A DNA stretch of 64,000 nucleotides from Pseudactinotalea suaedae (GCF_009733815.1 NZ_WNXY01000001.1:496001-560000); one strand, 5' to 3'. Shown: positions 30,699 to 39,514, numbered from the stretch's first letter. Numbers and translations are program-made. The notes: generated by a model not told the origin, from the sequence alone.

Positions 30699-32777
30699 TC
30701 AGAGGGCGCCCGTGCGCTGCAGGTACGGCGTGATGCCACCGAGGTGGAACGGCCAACCGGCGCCGAGGATCATGCCGAGGTCGATGTCGGCGGTGTCGGT
30801 GACGACGCCCTCCGCCATCATCAGCCGCACCTCTTCGGCGAGGGCCTGCCGCACCCGGGCGAGGAGCTCGTCCGCACTCTCACCGTGGCCCGCCCGCGAC
30901 CCGAAGTAGGACGCGATGGCCGGGTCCACCGGTGAGGTGGCGTCGGGGCGACCCTCGAAGGTGACGAACGGGGCGCCGTCCTCGACCATCCGGTCCAGAC
31001 CGGGCGAGGTGGGGTACCGCTCGCCCAGGTTCTCCCGCAGCGTGTCGAGGACGTGCTTGGCGACAGCGGGGCCGACGAGCTGGAGCAGCTGGAACGGTCC
31101 CATCGGCAGCCCCAGCGGCCGCAGCGCCGCGTCGGCGGTGGCGACGTCGGTGCCGTCCTCGAGCGAGCCGAGCACCTCGCCCAGGAGTCGGACGAGCAGC
31201 CGGTTGACCACGAACCCGGGCCTGTCGGCCACCGCGATCGCGGACTTGCCGGACGCCTTGGCGACGGCGAACGCCGTCGCGTAGGCGGCGTCGTCGGTCC
31301 GCTCGGCCCGCACCACCTCGACGAGCGGCATCTGCGCGACCGGGTTGAAGAAGTGCAGGCCGACCACACGCTCGGGGTGCTGCAGGTCCGCCGCCATCGC
31401 GGTCACCGACAGCGCCGAGGTGTTGGTCGCCAGGATCGTCGCGGGGGAGATGACCTGCTCGAGCTCGGCGAACACCTGCTTCTTGACGTCGAGCTCCTCG
31501 AACACGGCCTCGATGACCAGGTCAGCGTGGGCGAGGTCGGCGAGGTCGACAGTCCCGGACACCAACGAGGTGATCCGGTTCGCCTCGTCGTCACCGATGC
31601 GACCCTGCTTCGTGAGCTTGGCGACCTCGGCCGCGACGAAGCCGAGGCCCCGCTCCACCCGGGCGTCGTCGAGGTCGCGCATGATCACCGGCACCTTCAT
31701 GCGGCGTGCGAGCAGCAGCGCGAGCTGGCTCGCCATCAGACCGGCGCCGGCGATGCCGACGCTGCGGACCGGCCGCGCCTGATCGGCGGACGGCGCCCCG
31801 ACCGGCCGCTTGGCACGGCTCGTCGTCAGGGTGAAGGCGTGCATGCTGGCCTTGAACTCCGGCGAGACCAGCAGCCTGGCGAGGGCGGCGTCCTCCGCCG
31901 CGAACGAGGCCTCGCGATCCCGCTGGGCCGAGAGCGTCAGCAGGTCCAGCGCCTCGTACGCGGCCGGTGCGGCGCCGTGCAGGCGGGCATCGACCATCGC
32001 GCGTGCACCCTCGACGACCGCCGTCCAGTGCGCGGCGGGCAACGGCTCGGGGCGGCTGATCTCGACCGCTCCGGTGAGCACCGACGCTGCCCATCGCAGC
32101 GACTCCGCGAGGAAGTCGGCAGGCTCCATGACCACGTCCATCAGACCCAGCTCGGCAGCAGCCGGGCCCGTGAGCTGCTTGTTGTTGCGGAGCGGGTTGG
32201 CGATGATCACCTCGAGCGCCTTCTCGATCCCGATCACCCCCGGCGCGAGGAACGTGCCGCCCCACCCGGGGATGAGTCCGAGCGCGACCTCGGGGAGCCC
32301 GAGGTTGCGCACCGAGGAGATCACCGTGCGGTAGGAGCACGCGAGCGCGAGCTCCATGCCGCCGCCCAGCGCGACGCCGCTGACGAACGCGAAGGTGGGT
32401 ACCGGCGCGTCGAGCAGGGTCCGGTACGCGGCGTGGCCCTGCTGGGCGATCGTGAGAGCGTCCTGCTCGGTCTGGATGCTCGCGGCGCCCTTGAGGTCGG
32501 CGCCGGCGGCGAAGTGGAACGGCTTGCCGGTGATGCCGATCGCATGGATCTCGCCCGCGTGGGCACGCTCGACCAGGCCCTCGACGGCGGAGCGCAGCTC
32601 GGCGAGCCCGGCGGGACCGAGCGTGTTGGGCTTGGTGTGGTCCTCACCGTTGTCCAGGGTGATCAGCCCCAGCACGAGCGGTCCGGTGGCCGTCGCCGCG
32701 AACGGCGCCAGGTCGATGTCGCGGACGAGCGCGTGCGTCACGCGCTCGGCCGGAGGCTGGCTCGTCTGCTCGCTCAT
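30699..32777 (-). CDS. fadB: 3-hydroxyacyl-CoA dehydrogenase / enoyl-CoA hydratase (FadB)
   Basis: This bifunctional beta-oxidation enzyme has 692 residues. A crotonase domain (about 15-270) has oxyanion-hole 'FHFAAGADLKG' (88-97) and the Glu-bearing 'GVALGGGMELALA' (135-147) and 'LPEVALGLIPGWGGT' (161-175). The NAD-binding dehydrogenase domain follows, with 'VGIAGAGLMASQLAL' (340-354) and 'VGLHFFNPVAQMPLVEVV', then the C-terminal HCDH domains. It hydrates enoyl-CoA and oxidises 3-hydroxyacyl-CoA. The ATG overlaps the fadA stop by 4 bases, giving a fadA-fadB operon; the two proteins usually form an alpha2-beta2 trifunctional complex. Confidence 0.94.
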   Translation of the reverse strand: MSEQTSQPPAERVTHALVRDIDLAPFAATATGPLVLGLITLDNGEDHTKPNTLGPAGLAELRSAVEGLVERAHAGEIHAIGITGKPFHFAAGADLKGAASIQTEQDALTIAQQGHAAYRTLLDAPVPTFAFVSGVALGGGMELALACSYRTVISSVRNLGLPEVALGLIPGWGGTFLAPGVIGIEKALEVIIANPLRNNKQLTGPAAAELGLMDVVMEPADFLAESLRWAASVLTGAVEISRPEPLPAAHWTAVVEGARAMVDARLHGAAPAAYEALDLLTLSAQRDREASFAAEDAALARLLVSPEFKASMHAFTLTTSRAKRPVGAPSADQARPVRSVGIAGAGLMASQLALLLARRMKVPVIMRDLDDARVERGLGFVAAEVAKLTKQGRIGDDEANRITSLVSGTVDLADLAHADLVIEAVFEELDVKKQVFAELEQVISPATILATNTSALSVTAMAADLQHPERVVGLHFFNPVAQMPLVEVVRAERTDDAAYATAFAVAKASGKSAIAVADRPGFVVNRLLVRLLGEVLGSLEDGTDVATADAALRPLGLPMGPFQLLQLVGPAVAKHVLDTLRENLGERYPTSPGLDRMVEDGAPFVTFEGRPDATSPVDPAIASYFGSRAGHGESADELLARVRQALAEEVRLMMAEGVVTDTADIDLGMILGAGWPFHLGGITPYLQRTGAL

Positions 32778-33982
32778 CGGTCCGTCTCCTTGCCGTAGTG
32801 GGGGTTCTCCCAGATCACGGTGCCGCCCTGGCCGAGACCCACGCACATGGTGGTGAGGCCGTAGCGGACCTGCGGCTGCTCGGCGAGCTGGCGCGCAAGC
32901 TGAAGCATCAGCCTGACGCCCGAGGCGGCGAGCGGGTGCCCCACCGCGATGGCGCCGCCGTAGGGGTTGACGCGCGGGTCGTCGTCGGCGATCCCGAACG
33001 CGTCGAGGAAGGCGAGCACCTGGACGGCGAACGCCTCGTTGATCTCGAACAGCCCGATGTCGTCGATCTCGAGGCCGGCGATCTCGAGGGCCTTCTGCGT
33101 CGCCGGGACCGGTCCGACGCCCATCACCTCGGGCTCGACGCCCGAGTACGCGTAGGACACCAGCCGCAGCTTGGGCTGCAGCCCGAGCTCGGCGGCCAGG
33201 TCGGCCGAGGTGAGCAGCGCGGCGGTGGCGCCGTCGGTGAGCGGGGACGAGGTCGCGGCCGTGACGCGGCCGCCGGCGCGGAACGGGGTCGACAGGCCCG
33301 CCATGCCCTCCACGGTGGTGCCCGGTCGGGGTGGCTCGTCGGCGGTCGCAAGGCCCCAGCCACGCTCGGGGTCGGCGACCGCGACCGGCACCAGGTCGGG
33401 GCTGATCTTGCCCGCGGCGAGCGCGGCGGCGTACTTGCGCTGCGACGCCGCGCCGTAGGCGTCCGCCCGCTCCCTGGTGAGCGCGGGGTAGCGGTCGTGC
33501 AGGTTCTCGGCGGTGGCACCCATGACGAGGGCGTCCGCGGAGACCAGGCGCTCGGCGATGAAGCGGGGGTTCGGCTCCATGCCGGCACCGAGCGGGTGCG
33601 CGCCCATGTGCTCGACGCCACCGGCGATCGCGGCGTCGAGCGCGCCGACGGCGATCTGGCCGGCGAGCAGGGTGGTCGTCGTCATGGCGCCGGCGCACAT
33701 GCGGTCGAGGGCGAAGCCGGGGACCTGGCGGGGGAGTCCCGCGAGCATGCCCACGGTCCGGCCGAGCGTCAGTCCCTGGTCGCCGACCTGGCTGGTGGCG
33801 GCGATGCCGACGTCGCCGATGCGCTCGGGCGGCAGCCCCGGGTTGCGGCGCAGCAGGTCGCGCACGACCGCGACGGCGATGTCATCCGCACGCGTGTGGG
33901 CGTACAGGCCATCGGGCTTGGCGCGCCCGAACGGTGAGCGGACCGCGTCCACGAGAACCACGTCACGACCGAGCAGGGGCAT
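32774..33982 (-). CDS. fadA: Acetyl-CoA C-acyltransferase, thiolase (FadA)
   Basis: This 402-residue thiolase performs the last beta-oxidation step. The acyl-binding Cys is in 'FALDRMCAGAMTTT' (about 88), and the C-terminal catalytic His and Cys are in 'NPYGGAIAVGHPLAASGVR' and 'GLTTMCVGLGQGGT'. I chose the ATG at 33982 because GGAG lies 6 bases upstream; a TTG four codons earlier lies inside that ribosome-binding site. It leads the fadA-fadB operon, 30 bases after the RNase D-like gene. The short upstream stretch contains the palindromes TACCGGTA and AGTACT, a possible regulator site. Confidence 0.94.
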   Translation of the reverse strand: MPLLGRDVVLVDAVRSPFGRAKPDGLYAHTRADDIAVAVVRDLLRRNPGLPPERIGDVGIAATSQVGDQGLTLGRTVGMLAGLPRQVPGFALDRMCAGAMTTTTLLAGQIAVGALDAAIAGGVEHMGAHPLGAGMEPNPRFIAERLVSADALVMGATAENLHDRYPALTRERADAYGAASQRKYAAALAAGKISPDLVPVAVADPERGWGLATADEPPRPGTTVEGMAGLSTPFRAGGRVTAATSSPLTDGATAALLTSADLAAELGLQPKLRLVSYAYSGVEPEVMGVGPVPATQKALEIAGLEIDDIGLFEINEAFAVQVLAFLDAFGIADDDPRVNPYGGAIAVGHPLAASGVRLMLQLARQLAEQPQVRYGLTTMCVGLGQGGTVIWENPHYGKETDR

Positions 33983-34012
33983 CGTCGACTCCAAGAGTTG
34001 GTACCGGTAGTA

Positions 34013-35302
34013 CTAGGTATCTTCTCCCGAGCCTACCTGGTCCGTCGACGGGACGGAATCCGGGTCGGCGAGGCCCGCGGCGAGACGTCCCGCGACCTGC
34101 TCGACCTGCCACGGACGCGCGCCGAGGGCCGTGAGGAACTCCCCGATGTGCTGCTCGTCGGCCGGCTGCGGCGGCGTCCAGGCGAGCCGTCGCTGGGAGT
34201 CCGGCGCCAGCAGGTTCTCCTGCGGCATCGCGATCTCGGCCGCGTGGTGGCGGATGACCGCCTTGACGACCTCCAGCCGTGCGGCAGCCTCCGGATCCCG
34301 CTCGCGCCAGGCTCGCGGCGCCGGGATGGCGTCGGGGTCGTGGGGCGGTCGCTTGGTCGGCAGCTCGGACTCGGGGAGCGCGAGCGCCCGCGCGATCGCC
34401 TCGTGCCAGGTTCGCAGCCGGCGGGCAGCCCCGCGGTGCTTGAACTCGCGCAGCCCGGCGAGCTGGGGCATCGTGCGGGGCTTGACCCGGCCGGCGGCGA
34501 CCATCGCGTCGACCGAGAGGATCCGCCCCGGCGCGATGTCGGCCTCCTTCGCGACCTGTTCGCGTACCTGCCACAGCTCACGGACGACGGCGAGGCCGCG
34601 CTGGTCGCGGATCGCGTGGGCGCCCTTGCGCCAGGCCTCCGGGCGCGGGCCGGGCGGCGGGGCCAGCCGAACCATCTCGAACTCCTGGCGCGCCCACTCC
34701 AGCTTGCCGGCGGCCTCGAGCTTGGCCTCGAGGATGTCCCGGAGCTCGACCAGCACCTCGACGTCGAGTGCCGCGTACCGCAGGTAGGACTCCTTGAGCG
34801 GCCGCACCGACCAGTCCGCCGCCGAGTGCTCCTTGGCGAGGCTGAGCCCGAGCTCGGCCGCGACGATCGGACCGAGGCCCACGCGTTCGAGCCCGAGCAG
34901 GCGGCCGGCGAGCTCGGTGTCGAACAGGCTGCTCGGGAACATCCCGATCTCGGCGAGGCAGGGCAGGTCCTGGCTGGCGGCGTGCAGGACCCACTCGGTG
35001 TCCGCGAGCGCCTCGGACAGCGAGGACAGGTCGCCCAGCGGGATCGGGTCGATGAGCGCCGTCCCGGCACCCTCGCGCCGCAGCTGGACCAGGTAGGCCC
35101 GCTGCCCGTACCGGAACCCGGAGGCGCGCTCGGCGTCGACCGCGACCGGTCCGCTGCCGGCCGCGAACGACCGCACGGTCTCGGCGAGCGCCGCCGGCGT
35201 GTCGACCAGGTCGGGGACGCCGTCGGCAGGGACCAGCAGCGGCACGAGCGCAGGCGTGATCGGTTCCGACGGCGCGGTCGCCGTCTCCTCGGTGTCGGTC
35301 AT
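34013..35302 (-). CDS. RNase D-like 3'-5' exonuclease with HRDC domain
   Basis: This 429-residue protein has a DEDD exonuclease domain (about 35-215) with 'GPVAVDAERASGFRYGQRAYLVQL' (Asp/Glu of motif I), 'HAASQDLPCLAEIGMFP' (motif II) and 'YLRYAALDVEVLVELRD' (motif III). The HRDC helical domain (about 225-305, 'PGRILSVDAMVAAGRVKPRTMPQLAGL') and a further C-terminal helical domain follow. It probably trims structured RNAs. ATG at 35302 overlaps the DUF3000 stop (ATGA), matching the Rv2680-Rv2681 pair of mycobacteria. Confidence 0.92.
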   Translation of the reverse strand: MTDTEETATAPSEPITPALVPLLVPADGVPDLVDTPAALAETVRSFAAGSGPVAVDAERASGFRYGQRAYLVQLRREGAGTALIDPIPLGDLSSLSEALADTEWVLHAASQDLPCLAEIGMFPSSLFDTELAGRLLGLERVGLGPIVAAELGLSLAKEHSAADWSVRPLKESYLRYAALDVEVLVELRDILEAKLEAAGKLEWARQEFEMVRLAPPPGPRPEAWRKGAHAIRDQRGLAVVRELWQVREQVAKEADIAPGRILSVDAMVAAGRVKPRTMPQLAGLREFKHRGAARRLRTWHEAIARALALPESELPTKRPPHDPDAIPAPRAWRERDPEAAARLEVVKAVIRHHAAEIAMPQENLLAPDSQRRLAWTPPQPADEQHIGEFLTALGARPWQVEQVAGRLAAGLADPDSVPSTDQVGSGEDT

Positions 35303-35904
35303 CGGCGTCGGCTCAGCAGACTCACGTTGTCCGGGATCGGCGGCAGACCGCTGACCTGCGACAGCAGCAGCGCCCACGCCCGCAGGTGCGGCCCGAGGTC
35401 GGTGGTGCCCGGCGTCCAGGACGCGCGGACCTCGATCTCGACCTCGCCGTCGCGCAGCTCGAGCCCGCCGAAGGTCTCGGACAGCACGCGGGTGACGGTG
35501 CCGGACAGGGAGTGGTACTCGGCACCGCACTCCGCGAGGGCGTCGGTGAGCCACGCCCACCCGACCTCGCCGAGCAGGGGGTCCTGGGCGACCTCGGGCT
35601 CCATGCGCGCCCGACCCATCACGATGGCGCGGAACTCCCCGTTCCAGGCGTCCTGCCCCTCGGGGTCGTAGAGCACCACGAAGCGGCCGGAGCCGAGGAT
35701 GTCCTCGGGCTCGCGCGTGCGGTTCACCTCGCCGGTGAGCGCCAGGGCGTACGGCGCGATGCGGGTGGGGGCGGGGACCTCTTCCAGGTGGAGCTCCGGC
35801 CGGAGCCGGTGTCCTCGCAGGCTCAGCAGCGCAGCCTCGAAGTCGGGAGGGGTGGCCGGGGTGCCGGCCTCACCTGGGCGAGGTGGCTGCTTGACGGAGT
35901 CCAC
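35299..35904 (-). CDS. DUF3000 family protein
   Basis: This 201-residue soluble actinobacterial protein of unknown function is recognised by 'PAPTRIAPYALALTGEV', 'GRFVVLYDPEGQDAWNGEFRAIV' and 'LGPHLRAWALLLSQVSGLPP'. GTG start 6 bases after TAGCCT, so a leaderless mRNA is predicted. It is translationally coupled to the RNase D-like gene, and this pairing is conserved in Actinobacteria, which suggests a linked role in RNA processing. That link is inference from context. Confidence 0.9.
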   Translation of the reverse strand: MDSVKQPPRPGEAGTPATPPDFEAALLSLRGHRLRPELHLEEVPAPTRIAPYALALTGEVNRTREPEDILGSGRFVVLYDPEGQDAWNGEFRAIVMGRARMEPEVAQDPLLGEVGWAWLTDALAECGAEYHSLSGTVTRVLSETFGGLELRDGEVEIEVRASWTPGTTDLGPHLRAWALLLSQVSGLPPIPDNVSLLSRRR

Positions 35905-35993
35905 AGCGACAGGCTATGTCGGCGCGCCGACGTGCGGGGCCGTGCCACGCCGGTGGCTCGGGCCGCGGCGCGCGGGCCACTAGTCTCGCGGCC
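35905..35993. promoter_or_regulatory. Divergent leaderless promoter pair, DUF3000 / ATP-grasp
   Basis: The 89-base gap has TAGCCT on the minus strand (35911-35916, 6 bases before the DUF3000 GTG) and TAGTCT on the plus strand (35981-35986, 7 bases before the ATP-grasp ATG). No Shine-Dalgarno sequence precedes either start. Confidence 0.5.
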
Positions 35994-37238
35994 ATGCCGA
36001 ACGAGGACTCCGTGCGCCCGATCGTGGTCGGTGGCGACATCGGCGCCTACGCCTCGGCGCGCGCGTTCCACGAGGCGTACGGGGTGCGCACCGTGGTGCT
36101 CGCCGGTGTCTCGGTCGGCCCGGTCGCGCACAGCGCGATCGTCGACCTGCGCGTCGTCGCGGGTCTGGACGACGACGAGGCGCTCGTCGCAGCGGTGCGG
36201 GCCGTGGCGGGCGAGCAGCCCGGCGTCCCGCACCTGGTGCTGGGCAGCGCCGACCACGCGGTGCTCGCGCTGGTGCGTGTGCGCGACCGGCTCGGTCCGG
36301 ACGTCGTGGTGCCGTACACCGACGAGGCGACCATGGCGCGGGTGACCTCGAAGGCAGGTTTCAGCCGGTTGTGCACCGAGCTCGGCATCCCGCACCCGCG
36401 CACGTGGGTGGTGGCCGTGGGCACCGACAGCCACGACCTCGGCGACGGCGTGAGCTTTCCCGCCGTGGTCAAGGCGTCGTCGTCGGCGGAGTTCCACGAG
36501 GTCGAGTTCAGGGGCAAGCGGAAGGTGGCCTACGCCGCCGACGGCGCCGAGCTGACCGCGCTGCTGGACCGGATGGCCGCGGCCGGCTTCCACGGCGAGG
36601 TGGTCGTGCAGGAGATGGTCGTGGGTGACGACGAGGACATGGCCGCCGTCAACGCGTTCTGCGGCCCCGAGGGGGGTGTGCGGCTGCTGCTGTTCGGCCA
36701 GGTGCTGCTGGAGGAGGCCACCCCCAACGGGCTCGGCAACTCGGTCGCCCAGATCACCGGGTCGGGCACGGACGAGCACGCCGCCGAGGCGGTCGAGCAC
36801 GCGCGGCTGCTGCTCACGCACCTGGGGTGGTCGGGTTTCGCCAACCTCGACCTCAAGCGCGATGCACGCGACGGCCGCTACCGGTTCTTCGAGCTCAACC
36901 CGCGCGTGGGCCGCAGCGGCTACGCGGTCACGGCTGCCGGCCACAACGTCGCCACCCTGTACGGCGACGCCTACGTGAAGGGCGACCGGTCGCCGTCGGG
37001 CGGGCCTGTCGTCAGCGAGAGCGAGCACCTGTTCACCGTGGTGCCGCTGGCGTTGCTGCGCCGCTACGTCTCGGCACCCACCTGGGTGCGGGTGCGTGAG
37101 CTGAGGCGCCGGGGCGCCGTCACCAACCCGTACTACTACGCGGTCGAGAAGAACCCGCGGCGCTGGCTCTACGTGGCCACCGCGATGGTGAACCAGTTCC
37201 GCAAGTTCGGTCGCTGGCACACCCCGCGAGCGCGCTGA
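35994..37238 (+). CDS. ATP-grasp carboxylate-amine ligase family protein
   Basis: This 414-residue protein has a pre-ATP-grasp Rossmann-like domain (about 8-120) and an ATP-grasp fold with 'VSFPAVVKASSSAEFHEVEFRGKRKV' (split across residues 150-176, nucleotide-binding Lys), 'VVVQEMVVGDDEDM' and 'YRFFELNPRVGRSGYAVTAAG' (metal-binding Glu and Asn). It is closest to the D-aspartate-ligase/carboxylate-amine ligase group, enzymes that join a carboxylate to an amine using ATP. The substrate is unknown. It stands alone in its orientation, with no peptidoglycan or cofactor genes beside it. ATG start 7 bases after TAGTCT. Confidence 0.82.
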   Translation: MPNEDSVRPIVVGGDIGAYASARAFHEAYGVRTVVLAGVSVGPVAHSAIVDLRVVAGLDDDEALVAAVRAVAGEQPGVPHLVLGSADHAVLALVRVRDRLGPDVVVPYTDEATMARVTSKAGFSRLCTELGIPHPRTWVVAVGTDSHDLGDGVSFPAVVKASSSAEFHEVEFRGKRKVAYAADGAELTALLDRMAAAGFHGEVVVQEMVVGDDEDMAAVNAFCGPEGGVRLLLFGQVLLEEATPNGLGNSVAQITGSGTDEHAAEAVEHARLLLTHLGWSGFANLDLKRDARDGRYRFFELNPRVGRSGYAVTAAGHNVATLYGDAYVKGDRSPSGGPVVSESEHLFTVVPLALLRRYVSAPTWVRVRELRRRGAVTNPYYYAVEKNPRRWLYVATAMVNQFRKFGRWHTPRAR

Positions 37239-37249
37239 GCAGGCTCAGC
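37234..37249. terminator. Palindromic hairpin holding both convergent stop codons
   Basis: GCTGAGC-AG-GCTCAGC is a perfect 7-bp inverted repeat. The TGA of the ATP-grasp gene (37236-37238) is in the left arm, and the TGA of the minus-strand UspA-like gene (37245-37247) is in the right arm. There is no T-run. It is a candidate bidirectional transcript end. Confidence 0.45.
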
Positions 37250-37724
37250 CGAGGAAGTTCGTGCCCGTGTAGAAGTGCAGCACGGGGACGCCGAGGGTCT
37301 CACGGGCGCGGGAGGCCCAGTCGGCGTGGAAGGTGTCCTCGACGGCGTGGGGCCGGGTCACGATGATGACCTCATCGGCGTCGGTGTTGGTGACCGCCTG
37401 CGTCAGAGCGGGCAGCGGGTCGTCCTCGACGACGTTCCCCACGACCGTGGCTCCGGCGCCCTCGAGCGCGGTCAGCGTGTCCTGCAGCGCGGCGCCGGCC
37501 TCCTGGCGAGCCTCGTCGGCGGTCTCCTTGTCGGTGATCGCCTCCCACGCCTCCTTGAGCTCGAACAGGCTCAGGTGGTCGATGATGTCGGTGATCACGT
37601 TGCGCTCGGTGTCCGCAGGCACGAGGACGGTGATGTCGAGCGGCTCCTCGCCGTGCAGCGTCCGGATGTTCGCGACGTCGCTGGGCCGCAACGCTTCCTC
37701 GGTGAGCAGGATGATCGTCGGCAT
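37245..37724 (-). CDS. UspA-like hypothetical protein
   Basis: This 159-residue soluble alpha/beta protein begins 'PTIILLTEEALRPSDVANI' and ends with a 'DADEVIIVTRPHAVEDTFHADWASRARETLGVPVLHFY' segment that resembles the last helix-strand unit of universal stress proteins. The classic ATP-binding G-2X-G-9X-G(S/T) motif is not visible. I prefer the ATG at 37724: TATGCT lies 6 bases upstream (leaderless), and the nine extra codons from an earlier start are not protein-like. Function unknown; possibly nucleotide or stress related. Confidence 0.75.
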   Translation of the reverse strand: MPTIILLTEEALRPSDVANIRTLHGEEPLDITVLVPADTERNVITDIIDHLSLFELKEAWEAITDKETADEARQEAGAALQDTLTALEGAGATVVGNVVEDDPLPALTQAVTNTDADEVIIVTRPHAVEDTFHADWASRARETLGVPVLHFYTGTNFLG

Positions 37725-37730
37725 GCGGCG

Positions 37731-37736
37731 AGCATA
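37731..37736 (-). promoter_or_regulatory. -10 hexamer TATGCT, leaderless UspA-like gene
   Basis: On the minus strand TATGCT is followed after 6 bases by the ATG at 37724. It also decides the start codon of this gene. Confidence 0.45.
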
Positions 37737-37766
37737 CTGGCGCACGCACACCCCGACGGGCCACCC

Positions 37767-39059
37767 CTAGGCGGGCCGAGCGGGCGCGGGGACCGGCCGG
37801 CGGCCGCGCTGCAGCAGCAGGATCAGGCCCGCGGACACCAGGATGCCGAGCAGCGGCGGGATGCCGACCTCGAGGGCACCGGTCACGTACGCCGCGACGC
37901 AGCCGGCGGCGTAGGCGAGGAGGCTGCGGGGCTCGAGCGCACGCAGGGTGTGGCCCTCGGGGACGCCCGCGCGCCAGCGGCAGAAGTAGTCCGCGATGAT
38001 GACGCCGCCGAGCGGTGGGATGAAGGTGCCGAGCAGCCCCAGGTAGGTCACGAGGTTGTTCTGCACGCCCGTCAGCGCCAGCACGGTGCCGATGACGGCG
38101 CCGCCGATGATGAAGGGTGCCTTGCTCGGCCGGTTCAGCAGCTCGGCGCCCGCGACGCCGAAGGCGTACGCGGTGTCGGCGTTGGAGGTCCACAGGTTCC
38201 CGAAGAGCAGGAACACGCCCCAGCCGACCAGGCCCAGGTTGAACAGCACGAGGATGAAGTCGGCCTCACCGCTGGTCAGCGCGCCGATCGCGCCGAAGAC
38301 GATCATGGTGCCGTTGCCGAGGAGGAAGGCGAGCACGCACGCGATCACCGCGCCGCGGCCGGACCGCGCGAACCGGGTCCAGTTCGGCGCCTGCGTCCCG
38401 GCGGAGGCGAAGGTCCCGACCACGGTCGTGATCGCGGTCGCGACGCTCATCGTCGCGACCGGCTCGATCGCGGCGAGCGCGTCGAGGCCGCCCGCCTCGG
38501 TCACCGATCGCACCGCGACCCAGACGGCCAGCACCAGCACCAGCGGGGTCGCCACCAACGACGCCCAGTACATGCCGTGGTACCCGTAGAGCGCGGTGAC
38601 GCACATGAGCGCGCTCGTGATGATCATGATCGCCGCGCGGGGTGCGAACGTCTCCCATCCGGCGGCCTGCGCAGTGAGGTCACCGATGGTGCCGATGACG
38701 ACGCCGTACCAGCCGATCTGGGTGCCGCCGAGGAGCACCGAGGCGAGCTTGGACCCGCGCGAGCCGAAGCTGCGGCGGGCCATCACCACCGTCGTCAGCC
38801 CGGACCGCGCCCCCACGTAGCCCATGAGGGCGACGTAGCCGCCGAGGATCGCGGACCCGGTGAGCACGACGCCGAGCAGCTGCCAGAACGGGAACGCGGG
38901 GCCGATCGTGGCACCGGCCAGCATCGTCGGCGTGAACACCGTGAAGCCGACGAGCACGACGACGAGCGAGAGCGTCGTGCGCCGGGCGTGGCTCGGCACC
39001 GGCGTCACCGGGTAGTCCTTGTCGATCGGCTCGGGAGCCTCGACCACGGTGCCGGTCAT
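37767..39059 (-). CDS. codB: Cytosine permease, NCS1 family (CodB-like)
   Basis: This 430-residue, 12-helix cytoplasmic-membrane transporter of the nucleobase:cation symporter-1 family begins with a hydrophilic 'DKDYPVTPVPSHARRTTLSL'. The 'GGTQIGWYGVVIGTIGD', 'GTFASAGTQAPNWTRFARSG' and 'GTFIPPLGGVIIADYFCRW' motifs are typical of CodB-type cytosine carriers. Its ATG overlaps the stop of the cytosine deaminase by 4 bases, so import and deamination are co-expressed and provide uracil and ammonia from cytosine. Confidence 0.9.
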   Translation of the reverse strand: MTGTVVEAPEPIDKDYPVTPVPSHARRTTLSLVVVLVGFTVFTPTMLAGATIGPAFPFWQLLGVVLTGSAILGGYVALMGYVGARSGLTTVVMARRSFGSRGSKLASVLLGGTQIGWYGVVIGTIGDLTAQAAGWETFAPRAAIMIITSALMCVTALYGYHGMYWASLVATPLVLVLAVWVAVRSVTEAGGLDALAAIEPVATMSVATAITTVVGTFASAGTQAPNWTRFARSGRGAVIACVLAFLLGNGTMIVFGAIGALTSGEADFILVLFNLGLVGWGVFLLFGNLWTSNADTAYAFGVAGAELLNRPSKAPFIIGGAVIGTVLALTGVQNNLVTYLGLLGTFIPPLGGVIIADYFCRWRAGVPEGHTLRALEPRSLLAYAAGCVAAYVTGALEVGIPPLLGILVSAGLILLLQRGRRPVPAPARPA

Positions 39060-39514
39060 GCCTCCTCCCCGATGTCCTCGGCCCAGAGCTCGGGACGCTC
39101 GGTGATCATCCGCTGCATCAGCTCGACGCACCGCTGGTCATCGAGCACCGTGAGCTCGATCCCGTGGCTGCGGAGCCAGTCCTCGGACGTGGAGAACGTG
39201 CTGTTCTCGCCGATGACGATCCGGGGGATCTCGTACAGGACCGCCGTGCCGGCGCACATGTAGCAGGGGGAGAGCGTGGTGTAGAGGACGCTGCTGCGGT
39301 ACACGGACGCCGGCAGCCGACCCGCGTTCTCGAGGCAGTCCGTCTCGCCGTGGCGGATCGCGCTGCCGAGCTGCACCCGCCGGTTGCGACCGACCGCCAG
39401 CACCTCACCCCGATGGACGAGCACGGCACCGATCGGGATGCCGCCCTCGTCCCACCCGATCTGCGCCTGCTGGAGCGCCAGCTCCATGAAACGGGCGTCG
39501 TCGTCGCTGCTCAC
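39056..39514 (-). CDS. Cytosine deaminase, yeast (FCY1) type
   Basis: This 152-residue zinc deaminase of the CDA superfamily converts cytosine to uracil. Zinc ligands are His55 ('RHGETDCLENAG', catalytic Glu57), Cys84 and Cys87 ('LSPCYMCAGT'). The 'GGIPIGAVLV' start and 'GENSTFSTSEDWLRSHGIEL' are characteristic of yeast FCY1 rather than the unrelated TIM-barrel CodA of E. coli. GTG start with GGGAGG 5 bases upstream. It leads the two-gene operon with the cytosine permease. Confidence 0.93.
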   Translation of the reverse strand: MSSDDDARFMELALQQAQIGWDEGGIPIGAVLVHRGEVLAVGRNRRVQLGSAIRHGETDCLENAGRLPASVYRSSVLYTTLSPCYMCAGTAVLYEIPRIVIGENSTFSTSEDWLRSHGIELTVLDDQRCVELMQRMITERPELWAEDIGEEA

